A DNA stretch of 64,000 nt from CBDIDH01 sp965277595 (GTDB lineage Bacteria > Planctomycetota > Planctomycetia > Isosphaerales > Isosphaeraceae): the NCBI GenBank assembly GCA_965277595.1, contig CBDIDH010000001.1, positions 310,001 to 374,000 on the forward strand, read 5' to 3'. The notes under the pieces were generated by a model. That model was not told the DNA's origin and searched no databases. It worked only from the letters and a program-made list of their open reading frames with translations. The position numbers and the translations under genes were made by a program. Positions 1-8,684 of this stretch are shown one piece after another (position 1 is the first letter of the stretch; the number at the start of each line of letters is the position of its first letter).

Positions 1-669
1 AATGGTTCGGGACGGGCGGTCCGGGCGACACCGGAACCGGCCGGGGGGAATTTTTTTGCCCCGACCCATCGTCATTCGCTACAGACGTCTTCTCAACGTT
101 ATTCTACCCGACCCGATCGCCTGAGTGTCGAGACCTCCCTCAGAAAAGTGGCCGGCGACGGAGGAGAGCTTTGGAGTCAGGAGACTGTTGAAAGGTGAAA
201 GAAGACGGGAGACGGGAGACAGGAGGTCGGAAGGAAAAGACCGAACGCGGCAATCAGAGAACGAACCCGGTCGTTCTCGTGGTTGCCTCAGATCAGTCCG
301 CGTCACGGAGTGGTCAGCTCGCGATTCCGCGAATTCACGAACAGCCATCGGTCATCGACCATCGACCATCGACCATCGACCATCGACCATCGACCATCGA
401 CCATCGACCATCGACCATCGGATGCGTAAAACGTGAACGTCTCTGAATCCACGCGACAGCCCTCGTTTCGCACAGTCTTGAGGCAAGCGTGTAACGTGTT
501 TGACGGTCGTAATGCCGCGACCTAGATTCCAGTAGCCTCACCCCTCGCGGGTGACCGAGGCAGGAAAACGCGGCCCGCCGGGCGTCCGGGTCGTGCGCCC
601 GGGTTGGGGGTTTACCTGCCCTCGGCCGGAGATCTCGACTCACACCATTTGACTTTGAGAGATCGACCA
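1..669. other. Leading gene-free region
   Basis: I find no convincing gene here. The open frames present come from low-complexity repeats. At 195-240 a purine-rich tract repeats a GACGGGA-like heptad, and a cleaner heptanucleotide array lies at 345-420. The rest up to the start of the Ig-repeat gene at 670 is ordinary high-GC sequence that probably contains that gene's promoter, although I cannot place the -35 and -10 boxes. Confidence 0.6.
345..420. repeat. Heptanucleotide tandem array (ATCGACC)n
   Basis: About ten consecutive 7-bp units of the form ATCGACC run without interruption and start from an imperfect CATCGGT unit. The unit belongs to the same degenerate heptamer family (GYCMTYK and close variants) seen at many other intergenic places in the window. 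Confidence 0.9.
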
Positions 670-1737
670 ATGTTGCGATGGCTTGTCTTCGGTGAACGTC
701 GTGCCGAGCAGTCCCCCACTTCGGCCGCGACGTTGCGGCCCGCGAAAATGGCTGGGCGCCGCCGGCAACGGCCCGCCCTCGAATCGCTGGAAGAACGCCT
801 GACGATGACCGCCTCGCTCGCCGGTGGCATCCACTCCGCGGCGATCATTTCGCAGACGACCCCGCAGATCGGCACGGGCGTCGCCACCATCGGCGTCGCG
901 GCGTCGACGACCCAGGCCAGCTACGGCCAGTCGGTCGTCCTGTCGTCGACGGTGGCCCCGGCGGTTCCCGGCGGACCGACCCCGACCGGCAACGTCACCT
1001 TCTTTGACGGCCCGGCCTTCCTCGGCACGGCGCCTCTGGTCAACGGCAAGGCCTCGCTGAGCACCTGGAGCGTCTTCCTCGTCGGCTTCAACTCGGTCAA
1101 GGCCGCGTACTGGGGCGACGCCAACTACACCAATGGCGACTCGAACTACCTCAACGTCCAGGTCTCCAAGACCGCGACGGTGACCTCGCTCTCGACCGCC
1201 GTCAGCCCCTCGTCCGTGACCTTCTCGGCCACGGTCGCCCCGGCCGGACCGTACAGCGGAACTCCCTCGGGCGTTGTCGGCTTCTTTGAAGACGGCACGC
1301 TGGTTGACTCGGTCCTGCTCGTCAACGGCAAGGCGACGATGACCCAGGCGATGAACGGATCGGGCAACCACACGTTCACCGCGACCTACTACGGCGACAG
1401 CGGATTCAACGGCAGCACGTCCAATCCGCCGACCGTCCAGGCCCTCGCCGTTCACCCGACCCACACCATCCTCGCCGTCAAGCCCTACCTGAACGCCCAC
1501 GGCGCCGCGGTGGCTCAGGCCCTTTACGCCGGGGTCATCGATGCCACGACCGGCGCCCGCGCCACTTCGGGAACGGTCACCTTCTACGTGGACGGCAAGG
1601 CCCTCAAGACCGTCGCCGTGACCAACGGCATGGCCGCGACCTTCGCCCCGCTCAAGTCGGCCAAGGGGCACCGGTTCACCGCGATCTACCACGGCGCCTC
1701 GGGCCTCGGGGTCAGCTCCGCGAACGTCGTTCTCTAA
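670..1737 (+). CDS. Exported protein with three bacterial Ig-like repeats
   Basis: A 355-residue protein. I chose the ATG at 670 over an in-frame TTG at 604 because the basic N-terminus starts here. The N-terminus has an Arg-rich patch followed by the motif LESLEERL (about residues 37-44), which resembles the LEPR-type N-terminal signals of many planctomycete exported proteins. After it come three repeats of about 90 residues, each with a GxVxFFxDG-like strand and an L/VNGKA-type turn (NVTFFDG, VVGFFEDG, TVTFYVDG). This is the pattern of the Big_3_5 type of bacterial Ig-like domain, so a surface or secreted structural/adhesive role is likely. No catalytic domain is visible. A hairpin terminator follows at 1778. 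Confidence 0.85.
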   Translation: MLRWLVFGERRAEQSPTSAATLRPAKMAGRRRQRPALESLEERLTMTASLAGGIHSAAIISQTTPQIGTGVATIGVAASTTQASYGQSVVLSSTVAPAVPGGPTPTGNVTFFDGPAFLGTAPLVNGKASLSTWSVFLVGFNSVKAAYWGDANYTNGDSNYLNVQVSKTATVTSLSTAVSPSSVTFSATVAPAGPYSGTPSGVVGFFEDGTLVDSVLLVNGKATMTQAMNGSGNHTFTATYYGDSGFNGSTSNPPTVQALAVHPTHTILAVKPYLNAHGAAVAQALYAGVIDATTGARATSGTVTFYVDGKALKTVAVTNGMAATFAPLKSAKGHRFTAIYHGASGLGVSSANVVL

Positions 1738-1777
1738 CGGATCTCGATCCGACCCCGTTTTCCCCTTCGAACGAACG

Positions 1778-1832
1778 CGGACCGAGGACCGAGGCCGAGG
1801 CTCTTGCCTCCCGCCGGTCCTCGGCCCGTTTT
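1778..1832 (+). terminator. Rho-independent terminator after the Ig-repeat gene
   Basis: The arms CGGACCGAGGACCG (1778-1791) and CGGTCCTCGGCCCG (1815-1828) are complementary apart from one mismatch and are followed by a TTTT tract. It lies 41 bp after the stop codon. Confidence 0.7.
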
Positions 1833-1989
1833 CGTCTTTGCCCGTCGCCGCAACGAGAGGGGGACCCAAGTCCGCCACAACCCCCCCCCGGGTGTCGCGA
1901 CGTCCTCAGGCCCCCAACCTCGTATGCTAGCCCAACACGAAAACAACACCAACATAATTTTATCTGGAATCCCCGAAAATCCCCGATAC

Positions 1990-2393
1990 CTTTGCCCTTT
2001 ACTCTCTGTCCTTTGCCCTTTGCCCTTTGCCCTTCGCCCTTCGCCCTTCGCCCTTCGCCCTTCGCCCTTCGCCCTTCGCCCTTCGCCCTTTGTCCTTTGT
2101 CCTTTGTCCTTTGTCCTTTGTCCTTTGTCCTTTGTCCTTCGTCCTTTGCCCTTTGTCCTTTGTCCTTTGTCCTTCGCCCTTCGCCCTTCGCCCTTCGCCC
2201 TTCGCCCTTCGCCCTTCGCCCTTCGCCCTTCGCCCTTCGCCCTTCGCCCTTCGCCCTTCGCCCTTCGCCCTTCGCCCTTCGCCCTTCGCCCTTCGCCCTT
2301 CGCCCTTCGCCCTTCGCCCTTCGCCCTTCGCCCTTCGCCCTTCGCCCTTCGCCCTTTGTCCTTTGTCCTTCGTCCTTTGCCCTTCGCCCTCCC
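1990..2393. repeat. 400-bp heptanucleotide array (CCCTTCG / CCTTTGT type)
   Basis: About 57 consecutive heptamers alternate between blocks of CCCTTCG, CCCTTTG and TCCTTTG. Because 7 and 3 are coprime, the array reads as a 7-residue repeat in every frame (for example ALRPSPF on one strand and GEGRRAK on the other), and it is open in most frames on both strands. The long open frames across it are therefore a composition effect and not genes. It separates the Ig-repeat gene from the ligase gene at 2481. Confidence 0.95.
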
Positions 2394-2480
2394 GCCCCCC
2401 GGGGCCTGAAATCTGCATGGGTAATCAGCCCAGGCTCTCCGCGAGGCAGAACCGAACAAAGGAACCAGAGGGGCAACGCG

Positions 2481-3599
2481 ATGGCAAAGCCGGCCGAAGA
2501 TTTCTCGATCGGGGTTGAAGAGGAATACCAGATCGTCGACCCGTTGACCCGCGAACTCCGGCCAAGGGCCGCTCGGGTCTTGCCCGGCGCTCAGGAAACC
2601 GCCGGAGACGACGTGACCAACGAGCTTTACCTCTCCCAGATCGAGATCGGTACGCCCGTCTGCCGGACCCTCGCCGATGTCCGCGCTCAGCTCGTCCGAC
2701 TCCGAGGCGCCGTGATCGAGGCGGCTCGACGCGACGGCAGCCGGATCGCCGCCGCGGGAACGCATCCGTTCTCGCACTGGGACCGCCAGGTGCTCACGCC
2801 CAAGTCGCGTTATTACGACCTGGCGCACGACTTTCAGCAATTAACGCGCGAGCAGATCATCTGCGGCTGTCACGTTCACGTTGGCATCAGCGACCGCGAG
2901 GCGGCCGTTCAGGTCATGAACCGGGTTCGCCCGTGGCTCTCGGTCATCCTCGCCCTTTCCAGCAACTCCCCCTTCTGGCTCGGGGTTGACAGCGGTTACG
3001 CCAGTTATCGGACCCACATTTTCGGCCGGTTCCCGATGACCGGCACGCCGCACCCATTTGCCTCTCGGGCCGAGTTTGACGACCTTGTCGCCGCCTTGAC
3101 CGCCACCAAGATGATCGAGGACGGGTCATTTCTGTACTGGGACGCCCGGCCGTCGTCGCACGTGGAGACCCTCGAATTTCGCGCCGCGGATGTTTGCATG
3201 ACGATCGACGAGGCGGTGATGATCGCCGGCCTTGTGCGTGCCCTGGCCCGAGCTTGCCACGCGCATTGGGTTTCGGGCGAGGCAACCCCTTCGGTTCGAC
3301 CCGAGCTTCTTCGCGCGGCGACCTGGCGCGCCTCGCGGTTCGGCCTCGACGGCGACCTGATTGACCCCGTCGCCCGCCGGTCTCTTCCCGCGGCCGAACG
3401 CGTGACCGCGCTCCTGGATTTTGTTCGTCCCGGTCTCACGGAATCCGGGGAATGGGACGAGGTTTCGACCCTCGTTCACCAGACCCTCTCTCACGGCACC
3501 GGCGCGAAACGTCAGCGCGACGCGTTCCAGCAATCCGGCCGGATCGAAGACGTCGTTGACCTGATCGTCAAGGAGACCGCCCGGGGCGTGACCACTTGA
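2481..3599 (+). CDS. ybdK: Carboxylate-amine ligase, YbdK / glutamate-cysteine ligase type 2 family
   Basis: A 372-residue cytosolic protein of normal length for the YbdK family, an ATP-dependent carboxylate-amine ligase group related to glutamate-cysteine ligase. It begins with the diagnostic N-terminal segment FSIGVEEEYQIVD. It also has ICGCHVHVGI (metal/substrate-binding region), the SSNSPFWLG stretch and the ETLEFRAADVC segment typical of the family. I chose the ATG at 2481 because the family N-terminus starts there and a GAGGGG Shine-Dalgarno lies just upstream. The frame stays open upstream only because of the heptad array. The family's weak gamma-glutamylcysteine synthetase activity is known in E. 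coli; the true substrate here is unknown. Confidence 0.93.
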   Translation: MAKPAEDFSIGVEEEYQIVDPLTRELRPRAARVLPGAQETAGDDVTNELYLSQIEIGTPVCRTLADVRAQLVRLRGAVIEAARRDGSRIAAAGTHPFSHWDRQVLTPKSRYYDLAHDFQQLTREQIICGCHVHVGISDREAAVQVMNRVRPWLSVILALSSNSPFWLGVDSGYASYRTHIFGRFPMTGTPHPFASRAEFDDLVAALTATKMIEDGSFLYWDARPSSHVETLEFRAADVCMTIDEAVMIAGLVRALARACHAHWVSGEATPSVRPELLRAATWRASRFGLDGDLIDPVARRSLPAAERVTALLDFVRPGLTESGEWDEVSTLVHQTLSHGTGAKRQRDAFQQSGRIEDVVDLIVKETARGVTT

Positions 3600-3654
3600 T
3601 CCAGAAAACGTTCTGGATCTTGATGGATGGCCCGATGTAAGTTTCCGTGAGACG

Positions 3655-3768
3655 GGATGACCAATGACCAATGGCCAAGAAATGCACGGAATCAGTCATC
3701 GGTCCTTGGTCCTTGGTCCTTGGTCCTTGGTCCTTGGTCCTTGGTCCTTGGTCCTTGGTCATCCTAGA
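3655..3768. repeat. Heptad inverted-repeat cluster
   Basis: The left part has GACCAAT / GGCCAAG units and the right part has about eight GGTCCTT units framed by GGTCATC, so the two sides can pair into a hairpin. The centre (AATGGCCAAGA then GGAAT then GTCATCGGTC) matches the core of the palindromic element at 28819-29077. It lies between the convergent ligase and membrane-fusion genes. Confidence 0.85.
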
Positions 3769-3825
3769 ACCTAACACCACCCCGCCAATCAACAAGAGCC
3801 ATTGTTGCTCGAATTCTAACAGCGC

Positions 3826-4773
3826 TCACTTCGCCTCGGCTCCCCCATCCGGCAGGTCGGCGGGGTGGGGCATGATCTCGACGGAAACCTGCTGGCCGAG
3901 CTTCAACGGAATCGGACTCGCCGGGGCGATCTTGACGAGAAGGACGCCGGTATCGGTCGGTCGGCCGGGATCATCGGGGCGGATCGATCGGTTCGAGACG
4001 GAGTCGGGAATCTCCTCGACGGTCCCGCGCCAGACGGTCGTGCCGTGCCCTTCGGCCGTGATCAGGACATCGGAGCCGAGCGCCACGCGCTGGGCGTCGA
4101 ACTCGTCCACCTCGGCCTCGACGCGGGTCCGTGTCAGGTCGCAGACGGTGACCAGTCGCGCTCCCGGCTCCGCGGTCTCGCCGGGCTGGATCAGGCAGGC
4201 GAGAATCACGCCGTCAATCGGCGCCTCGATCCGGGTCTGAGCCTGGGCCGAACGCGCCTGATCGAGCACGGCGGCGGCTGTCTTGCGACGCGCCGTGGCA
4301 ATCTCGAAGTCGCGTCGGCCCGCCTCGACCTCGGCCGAGAACTGCCTGGTGTCGATCGCCGCCTTGGCCCTTCGGGTGACTTCACGCTTCTGAAAGCCGA
4401 GTTCGGCGTCGGCCTCGGCAAGCCTCCCCTCGGCCTCGGCCACCGCGGCGTCCTGGTCGGCAGACCGCAGCCTGACGAGGAATTCTCCCTTGCGGACCCA
4501 CGCCTTTTCCCGGGCCCTGACCTCCACGACCAGGCCCCCCAGCGCCGTGCCGACGGTGACCTCGGCCCCCGGCCTTGAGACGACCCGACCATCGGCGACG
4601 ACTCGCGCCGGAGCGTTTTCCCTTGCCTTCGCCGCGGAGACCACCCCCCCGGCATCGGCCCGGCCTCCCTGGCCGTCGATCGACGGTCCCGCCGCCCAGG
4701 CCAGCACTCCAAGCGCCACGATCAACCCGCCGCAGGGGAAAATGATCCTCCAGATCCACATCGAGACCGACAT
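3826..4773 (-). CDS. Membrane-fusion protein of an ABC exporter (HlyD/DevB-like)
   Basis: A 315-residue periplasmic adaptor. It has an N-terminal membrane anchor (about residues 8-28), a first lipoyl half-motif (GGLVVEVRAREKAWVRKGEFL), an Ala/Glu-rich coiled-coil hairpin (about 105-180), the second lipoyl half (IEAPIDGVILA...PGE) and a C-terminal beta-barrel part. It is the last gene of a co-directional set of dehydrogenase, permease, ATPase and this adaptor, an arrangement like cyanobacterial DevBCA exporters that move glycolipids through the envelope. A 73-bp gap holding a heptad inverted repeat separates it from the ATPase gene, so that hairpin may modulate its expression. The transported substrate is not known. 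Confidence 0.88.
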   Translation of the reverse strand: MSVSMWIWRIIFPCGGLIVALGVLAWAAGPSIDGQGGRADAGGVVSAAKARENAPARVVADGRVVSRPGAEVTVGTALGGLVVEVRAREKAWVRKGEFLVRLRSADQDAAVAEAEGRLAEADAELGFQKREVTRRAKAAIDTRQFSAEVEAGRRDFEIATARRKTAAAVLDQARSAQAQTRIEAPIDGVILACLIQPGETAEPGARLVTVCDLTRTRVEAEVDEFDAQRVALGSDVLITAEGHGTTVWRGTVEEIPDSVSNRSIRPDDPGRPTDTGVLLVKIAPASPIPLKLGQQVSVEIMPHPADLPDGGAEAK

Positions 4774-4807
4774 GCCTCACACCTCCCCCGTTGGCGATTC
4801 ATTCAGG

Positions 4808-4880
4808 AATGACCGAGGCCCGATGGCCTATGCCCGATGAAATTACTCATAAGTCGGTCATCGGTCCTTGGTCATCCCCT
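4808..4880. repeat. Heptad inverted-repeat cluster inside the exporter operon
   Basis: Left arm units (GACCGAG, GCCCGAT, GGCCTAT, GCCCGAT) face right arm units (GGTCATC, GGTCCTT, GGTCATC), which can pair. The right arm lies inside the 3' end of the ATPase gene and encodes its last residues. Confidence 0.8.
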
Positions 4881-5560
4881 TCCGCCTGAAGCCTTCCCCC
4901 TTCGATCGCAACGACGCGGTCGGCGATCCGCCGGACCTTGGGGTCGTGGGTCACGATCAAGAGCGTCCGGTTTTCGCCCCGGGCGAGGTCGCGGAAGAGG
5001 TCAAGAACCTGAGAACCCGCCTGAAGATCAAGGTTTCCCGTCGGCTCATCGGCCAGGATAATCGGCGCTCCGCCCGCGAGTGCTCGGGCAACCGCGACCC
5101 GCTGCTTCTGTCCGCCCGAGAGGTCGCGCGGACGAAAGCCGAGCCGTTCGGCCAGTCCCACGGCCTTGAGCCAGCGCTCGGCCTCAGTTCGAGCCGCCCG
5201 GCCCTTCTGACCGCGAACGTTCAGAGCATACTCGACGTTCTCCGCCGCTGTCAGCGACGGAAAAAGGTTGAACTGCTGAAAGACAAATCCGATCGCCCGA
5301 CGCCGATGCTCCCAGAGCCGATCCGGCTGGTTCGGATCAACCCGCTTGCCCAGGATTTCCAGTCGTCCCGACGTTGGCGTGAGCAAACATCCAAGAATAC
5401 TTAACAAGGTCGTCTTTCCCGATCCCGATGGCCCTTCCATCGCCACGATCTCGCCCGCCGAGAGCGTCAGGCTGACCCCTTTGAGGACGTCCACCGCCTC
5501 GGCGCCGTCGCGGTAGCGTTTGCGGATCTCCTCGGCGCGTAAGACTGGCCCTGTCGACAT
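4847..5560 (-). CDS. ABC transporter ATP-binding protein (DevA/LolD/MacB-like)
   Basis: The ATPase subunit, about 237 residues. It shows Walker A (GPSGSGKTTLL), the Q-loop (FVFQQFNLFP), the signature LSGGQKQRVAVARAL, Walker B (IILADEPTGNLD) and the H-loop (IVTHD). I chose the ATG at 5560; an in-frame TTG at 5581 overlaps the stop of the permease gene and is a possible alternative. The closeness to the permease gene points to translational coupling. The C-terminal tail GDDQGPMTDL is encoded by heptad-repeat sequence, so the repeat appears to have replaced or extended the natural 3' end. It should energise export through the permease encoded upstream. Confidence 0.93.
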   Translation of the reverse strand: MSTGPVLRAEEIRKRYRDGAEAVDVLKGVSLTLSAGEIVAMEGPSGSGKTTLLSILGCLLTPTSGRLEILGKRVDPNQPDRLWEHRRRAIGFVFQQFNLFPSLTAAENVEYALNVRGQKGRAARTEAERWLKAVGLAERLGFRPRDLSGGQKQRVAVARALAGGAPIILADEPTGNLDLQAGSQVLDLFRDLARGENRTLLIVTHDPKVRRIADRVVAIEGGRLQAEGDDQGPMTDL

Positions 5561-5577
5561 CAACACAGATCCCCACG

Positions 5578-6705
5578 TCAACCCCGGAAGACCATCGCCG
5601 GGTCAAGCGCCCTGATCCTTCGAAAGGAAAAGGCCGAGGCGGCCAGGCAGAGGCCAAGAGTTCCCAGGAACGTCAACGCCGCCAGTTCCGGAGTGATCAC
5701 CAGCGGCATGTCGATCCGCGCCAGAACCGGAACCAGGGCCAGGCTCGCTCCGGTGCCGAGCACGAACCCGACACACGCGGCCACGCTCGCCTGTTCGGCA
5801 ATCACGCCGTAGATCGACAGGTCCCGGCCGCCGATCGCCTTGACCGTGGCGAACTCGACAAGATGCTCGGTCGTCGATGTGTACAAGGTCTGCGCCACGA
5901 CGACCACGCCGACCAGGCAGCCAAGCGACACGGTCAGGAACATCGTCAGGCCCAGGCCGGTGCTTTCCACCCAGTACGCCCGCGAGAGCCGCGACCAGTC
6001 GGCCCGGGTGTGAACGTCGTGATACGGAAGGCGGCGGCGAATTCCCGCGACAACCGTCTCAAGATCCGCTCCCGGCGCGAGCCGGGCGACGATGTACGTC
6101 GTCCGGCCGTTGAGTTCCGTGGGCGTGAGGCTCTGGGCGAGCTGATAGTCAAGGAAGGCGATCGGGCTTGTCGTGAACGATCGGGCCTCGGCCGTCCGGC
6201 CGATCACCTTGAGCCGACGCCCCGAGAACTCGCGGCGATCGCCGATCTTGAAGGGTCCGAACCGCCGGGTCGCCGAGTCGTCGAGAAAGACATAAGGCCC
6301 GCGCCTGAGGTCGTCGGGATCGCCTTCGAGAATCGTCCAGGGAAGGTTCCAGGCCGCGAAGTCCTTGAGCCCATAAATGACCGCGGATTCTCTGGCCCCG
6401 TTCGGCAAGGCGACCGTGGCGAACCAGACGATCAGGTTATCCGCTCGGGCGACTCCAGGGGTCGACCGCACGCGCTGAACCAGGCTCTCGGGAAAGGGGT
6501 TGCCGAAGTCGACGTTGGGCGTGTTCCGCGCGGCGACCCAGATATCGGCGTCCATCCGATCGATCGTGACCGAGGCACTCGCGAGCAAGCCGACAAAAAG
6601 TCCAACCTGGATATACACCAGCGCCACGGCGAACCCGACCCCGGATACCGTGGTCAGGAACCGGGCCTTGTCGTCCAGAAGGATCTTGACGGCGAGGTCA
6701 ACCAT
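5578..6705 (-). CDS. ABC transporter permease, FtsX/DevC-like
   Basis: About 375 residues. It has an N-terminal transmembrane helix (FLTTVSGVGFAVALVYIQVGLFVGL), a long periplasmic domain (about 55-250) and three C-terminal helices, the topology of the MacB/FtsX permease family. The N-terminal segment, including the DADIWV motif, is particularly like DevC. I chose the ATG at 6705, 8 bp after the stop of the dehydrogenase gene. With the downstream ATPase and adaptor it should form a tripartite exporter across the envelope. It likely moves a lipid or glycolipid, judged only from the DevC resemblance and the neighbouring dehydrogenase. Confidence 0.9.
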   Translation of the reverse strand: MVDLAVKILLDDKARFLTTVSGVGFAVALVYIQVGLFVGLLASASVTIDRMDADIWVAARNTPNVDFGNPFPESLVQRVRSTPGVARADNLIVWFATVALPNGARESAVIYGLKDFAAWNLPWTILEGDPDDLRRGPYVFLDDSATRRFGPFKIGDRREFSGRRLKVIGRTAEARSFTTSPIAFLDYQLAQSLTPTELNGRTTYIVARLAPGADLETVVAGIRRRLPYHDVHTRADWSRLSRAYWVESTGLGLTMFLTVSLGCLVGVVVVAQTLYTSTTEHLVEFATVKAIGGRDLSIYGVIAEQASVAACVGFVLGTGASLALVPVLARIDMPLVITPELAALTFLGTLGLCLAASAFSFRRIRALDPAMVFRG

Positions 6706-6712
6706 CGTCAAA

Positions 6713-7531
6713 TCAGTCGATCGGGCCTGAATGGTTCTGGGGCTCAACAGTCGGCATCGGCGGATGCTCCAGGTAATCGCGGAAGGCCAGGGCCATGAAC
6801 CAGTCGGGCGCCCAGCGTGAGAGCTTCATCAAAACGGCCGTCGGCCAGGGAAAGTTATACACCTTGGGGCGACGCAAAAGGGCGCGAACGATTTTCTCGG
6901 CCGCGGCATCGGCTTCAAGAACAAAGGGCATGGCAAAGGTATTCGGCGCGGTCATCGGCGTCTTCACGAACCCGGGGCAGACCGTCGTCAAGGCAACGCC
7001 TCGCCCCCGAACCTGCACCCGAAGGCCCTCCATGTACGCGTTCACCGCCGCCTTGCTGGCGCAATAGGCCGACTCGCCCGGCAACCCTCGATACGCCGCC
7101 AGGCTAGAAATCGCCGCGACCTGACCACGACCCCGTTTCAGCATCCCTGGCAAGGCGGCGTCGATCGCATAGATAACGCCCAGGACGTTGACCCGAAACG
7201 TCTCCTCGATGGCCTCGACGTTGATCGGTTCCAGCGTCGTCGGCACGCCGACCCCCGCATTGGCGACCAGCAGATCGACCGGCCCAAGCGCCTTTTCCAG
7301 CGACTGGAACGCCTCGCGGACCTGGTCTCGATCGCCAATATCGGCGGTCGCGACCTCGGCCAGACCACCGACCGTCCGCACCGCCTCGGCCGTTTCTTCC
7401 AGAGCCTGGAGACGACGCGCGGTCAGGCCGACCCGGCACCCTTGCCTCGCGAGCGCGACCGCCAGCGCCCGGCCGATCCCGCTCGACGCCCCGGTGATGA
7501 TGGCGGTTTGACCCGCGTAGGCGGCGTTCAC
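6713..7531 (-). CDS. Short-chain dehydrogenase/reductase
   Basis: A 272-residue classical SDR. It has the cofactor motif TGASSGIG (about 14-21), the NAG motif (LLVANAGVG), the catalytic Ser in AISSLA and the YCASK catalytic Tyr/Lys pair. The Arg after the beta2 strand (LTARR) suggests NADP(H). It is the first gene of the operon with the DevCAB-like exporter and lies 8 bp before the permease, so it may reduce a keto group on the exported molecule. In cyanobacteria an SDR (HetN/HglB context) is linked to DevBCA glycolipid export; applying that here is inference. The C-terminal extension (about 240-272) is rich in aromatic residues and Pro. Confidence 0.9.
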   Translation of the reverse strand: MNAAYAGQTAIITGASSGIGRALAVALARQGCRVGLTARRLQALEETAEAVRTVGGLAEVATADIGDRDQVREAFQSLEKALGPVDLLVANAGVGVPTTLEPINVEAIEETFRVNVLGVIYAIDAALPGMLKRGRGQVAAISSLAAYRGLPGESAYCASKAAVNAYMEGLRVQVRGRGVALTTVCPGFVKTPMTAPNTFAMPFVLEADAAAEKIVRALLRRPKVYNFPWPTAVLMKLSRWAPDWFMALAFRDYLEHPPMPTVEPQNHSGPID

Positions 7532-7657
7532 AATTCAGGACCTCCCTCGCCTGGCTGTTTCCGTTGCCGATGCAGGTTGACTAGAATGAGAATCCGAGTG
7601 GATCACCGGCCCGATGGTCTCGATCGTCTGAATTGTCTCGCCCAAGGAGCCTGACTC

Positions 7658-8314
7658 GTGTTCACGCCGCGCCGAGAGAAGAATCTGAGACGCGCCACGC
7701 CGGGGGTTGAGCCTTGCGAGGACCGGACGTTGACGACCCTGGTCTTTATTCTTAACGGCAACGGGTTCGCGGCGGCCGGAACCAGTTCCTTGACCGCGAA
7801 TGCCGCGGCCGTGATTCGCGCATCGGGCAATCAACCGGTGCAGGTTCCCTATTCCGCGGTGACCCTGGGCTCGTTCGAGGCCCTCGCCGCGAAGCTGATC
7901 AAGGCGGCTCACGGTCAGCGAGTCGGCCTCGTTGGCTTCAGCGCGGGGGGAGCCGTGGCCCTGAGGCTGGCGGAAGTCCCGGGTTTGAACGCGATCGCCG
8001 TGCTTGATTATTACGGGGTGCCCGACGTCCAGGCGTACCTCCAGCGTCACGCCGTTGACCACAATTATCGGCCGATCGAGGGTCTCGCCCCTTTCCGCGG
8101 CCCGATCATCTCGCTGCTGAGCGGGCCGGTTCGAACGTACGCGAAGGTGGTTGCCGCCTTCGGCGCCTATGACCCGAACGTCGGGGCCGCGACCAGTTCC
8201 GCCGACCTCCGCAAAGACGCCCCCCGGGCCCACATTTATACCTACGCGGGTGCTCACGGCGTTCCCATCACCGCCAGCATCCCGGCCCTGACCGACTTCC
8301 TCAACGATCTCTAA
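7658..8314 (+). CDS. Exported alpha/beta-hydrolase-fold protein
   Basis: A 218-residue protein. The GTG at 7658 follows an AAGGAG ribosome-binding site at correct spacing. A basic N-terminus is followed by VEPCEDRTL, which resembles the planctomycete LEPR/EERL-type N-terminal motif, so I expect export. The rest is an alpha/beta-hydrolase core: VFILNGNGF strand, nucleophile elbow GFSAGG (Ser near residue 93), a likely acid region (VLDYYGVPD) and a C-terminal His in GAHGVP. Substrate is unknown. It is transcribed away from the dehydrogenase/exporter operon and shares its upstream region. Confidence 0.8.
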   Translation: MFTPRREKNLRRATPGVEPCEDRTLTTLVFILNGNGFAAAGTSSLTANAAAVIRASGNQPVQVPYSAVTLGSFEALAAKLIKAAHGQRVGLVGFSAGGAVALRLAEVPGLNAIAVLDYYGVPDVQAYLQRHAVDHNYRPIEGLAPFRGPIISLLSGPVRTYAKVVAAFGAYDPNVGAATSSADLRKDAPRAHIYTYAGAHGVPITASIPALTDFLNDL

Positions 8315-8684
8315 TATCTTCGATTTCCTTCCCTACCGAAGCAGGCCCGCCTGATTCCTGGCACGGATAGTTATCCCCCGCCCGAAGTCCCCTGACAAGG
8401 TGACTTTCGCCGCGTCGTTCCCTTCCTTCGTCCTCTGCCCTTTGCCCTCTGTCCATTGTCCTTTGTCCTCCCACCCTCCCCACCAAAAGCCCCGACAAGG
8501 AAATGGTCTTGGTGTGAGCGGCCGATTTCGTTAAAGTTCGCGCCCGGCCGGGTTGTTCCTGAAGGCAGGTGCCTTGCAAAAGGGTCGGCCTGGCCGGTCG
8601 AATGTCGACGAACTTCTGCCCGAATCCCCTCGGCTCAACAGGGTCGATCGGGGATGGATGGATGGGAACCCAGGGGCCCGGACC
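8315..8684. other. Gap with a heptad cluster
   Basis: I see no gene. At 8428-8475 there is a run of CCTTCGT / CCTCTGC / CCTTTGC / CCTTTGT heptads. At 8366-8379 lies GATAGTTATCCCCC, which recurs at 30800. The last part should hold the promoter of the acyl-carrier-protein gene. Confidence 0.6.

Noticed and set aside
1992..2409. Long open frames on both strands across the heptad array (LRPSPFA and GEGRRAK repeats)
   Set aside because: The array simply lacks stop codons; the 7-residue protein repeats follow from a 7-bp DNA unit, and no start signal or family supports translation.
8358..8380. TGGCACGGATAGTTATC as a possible sigma-54 promoter
   Set aside because: The -24 box fits but the -12 TTGC element is missing at the required spacing.
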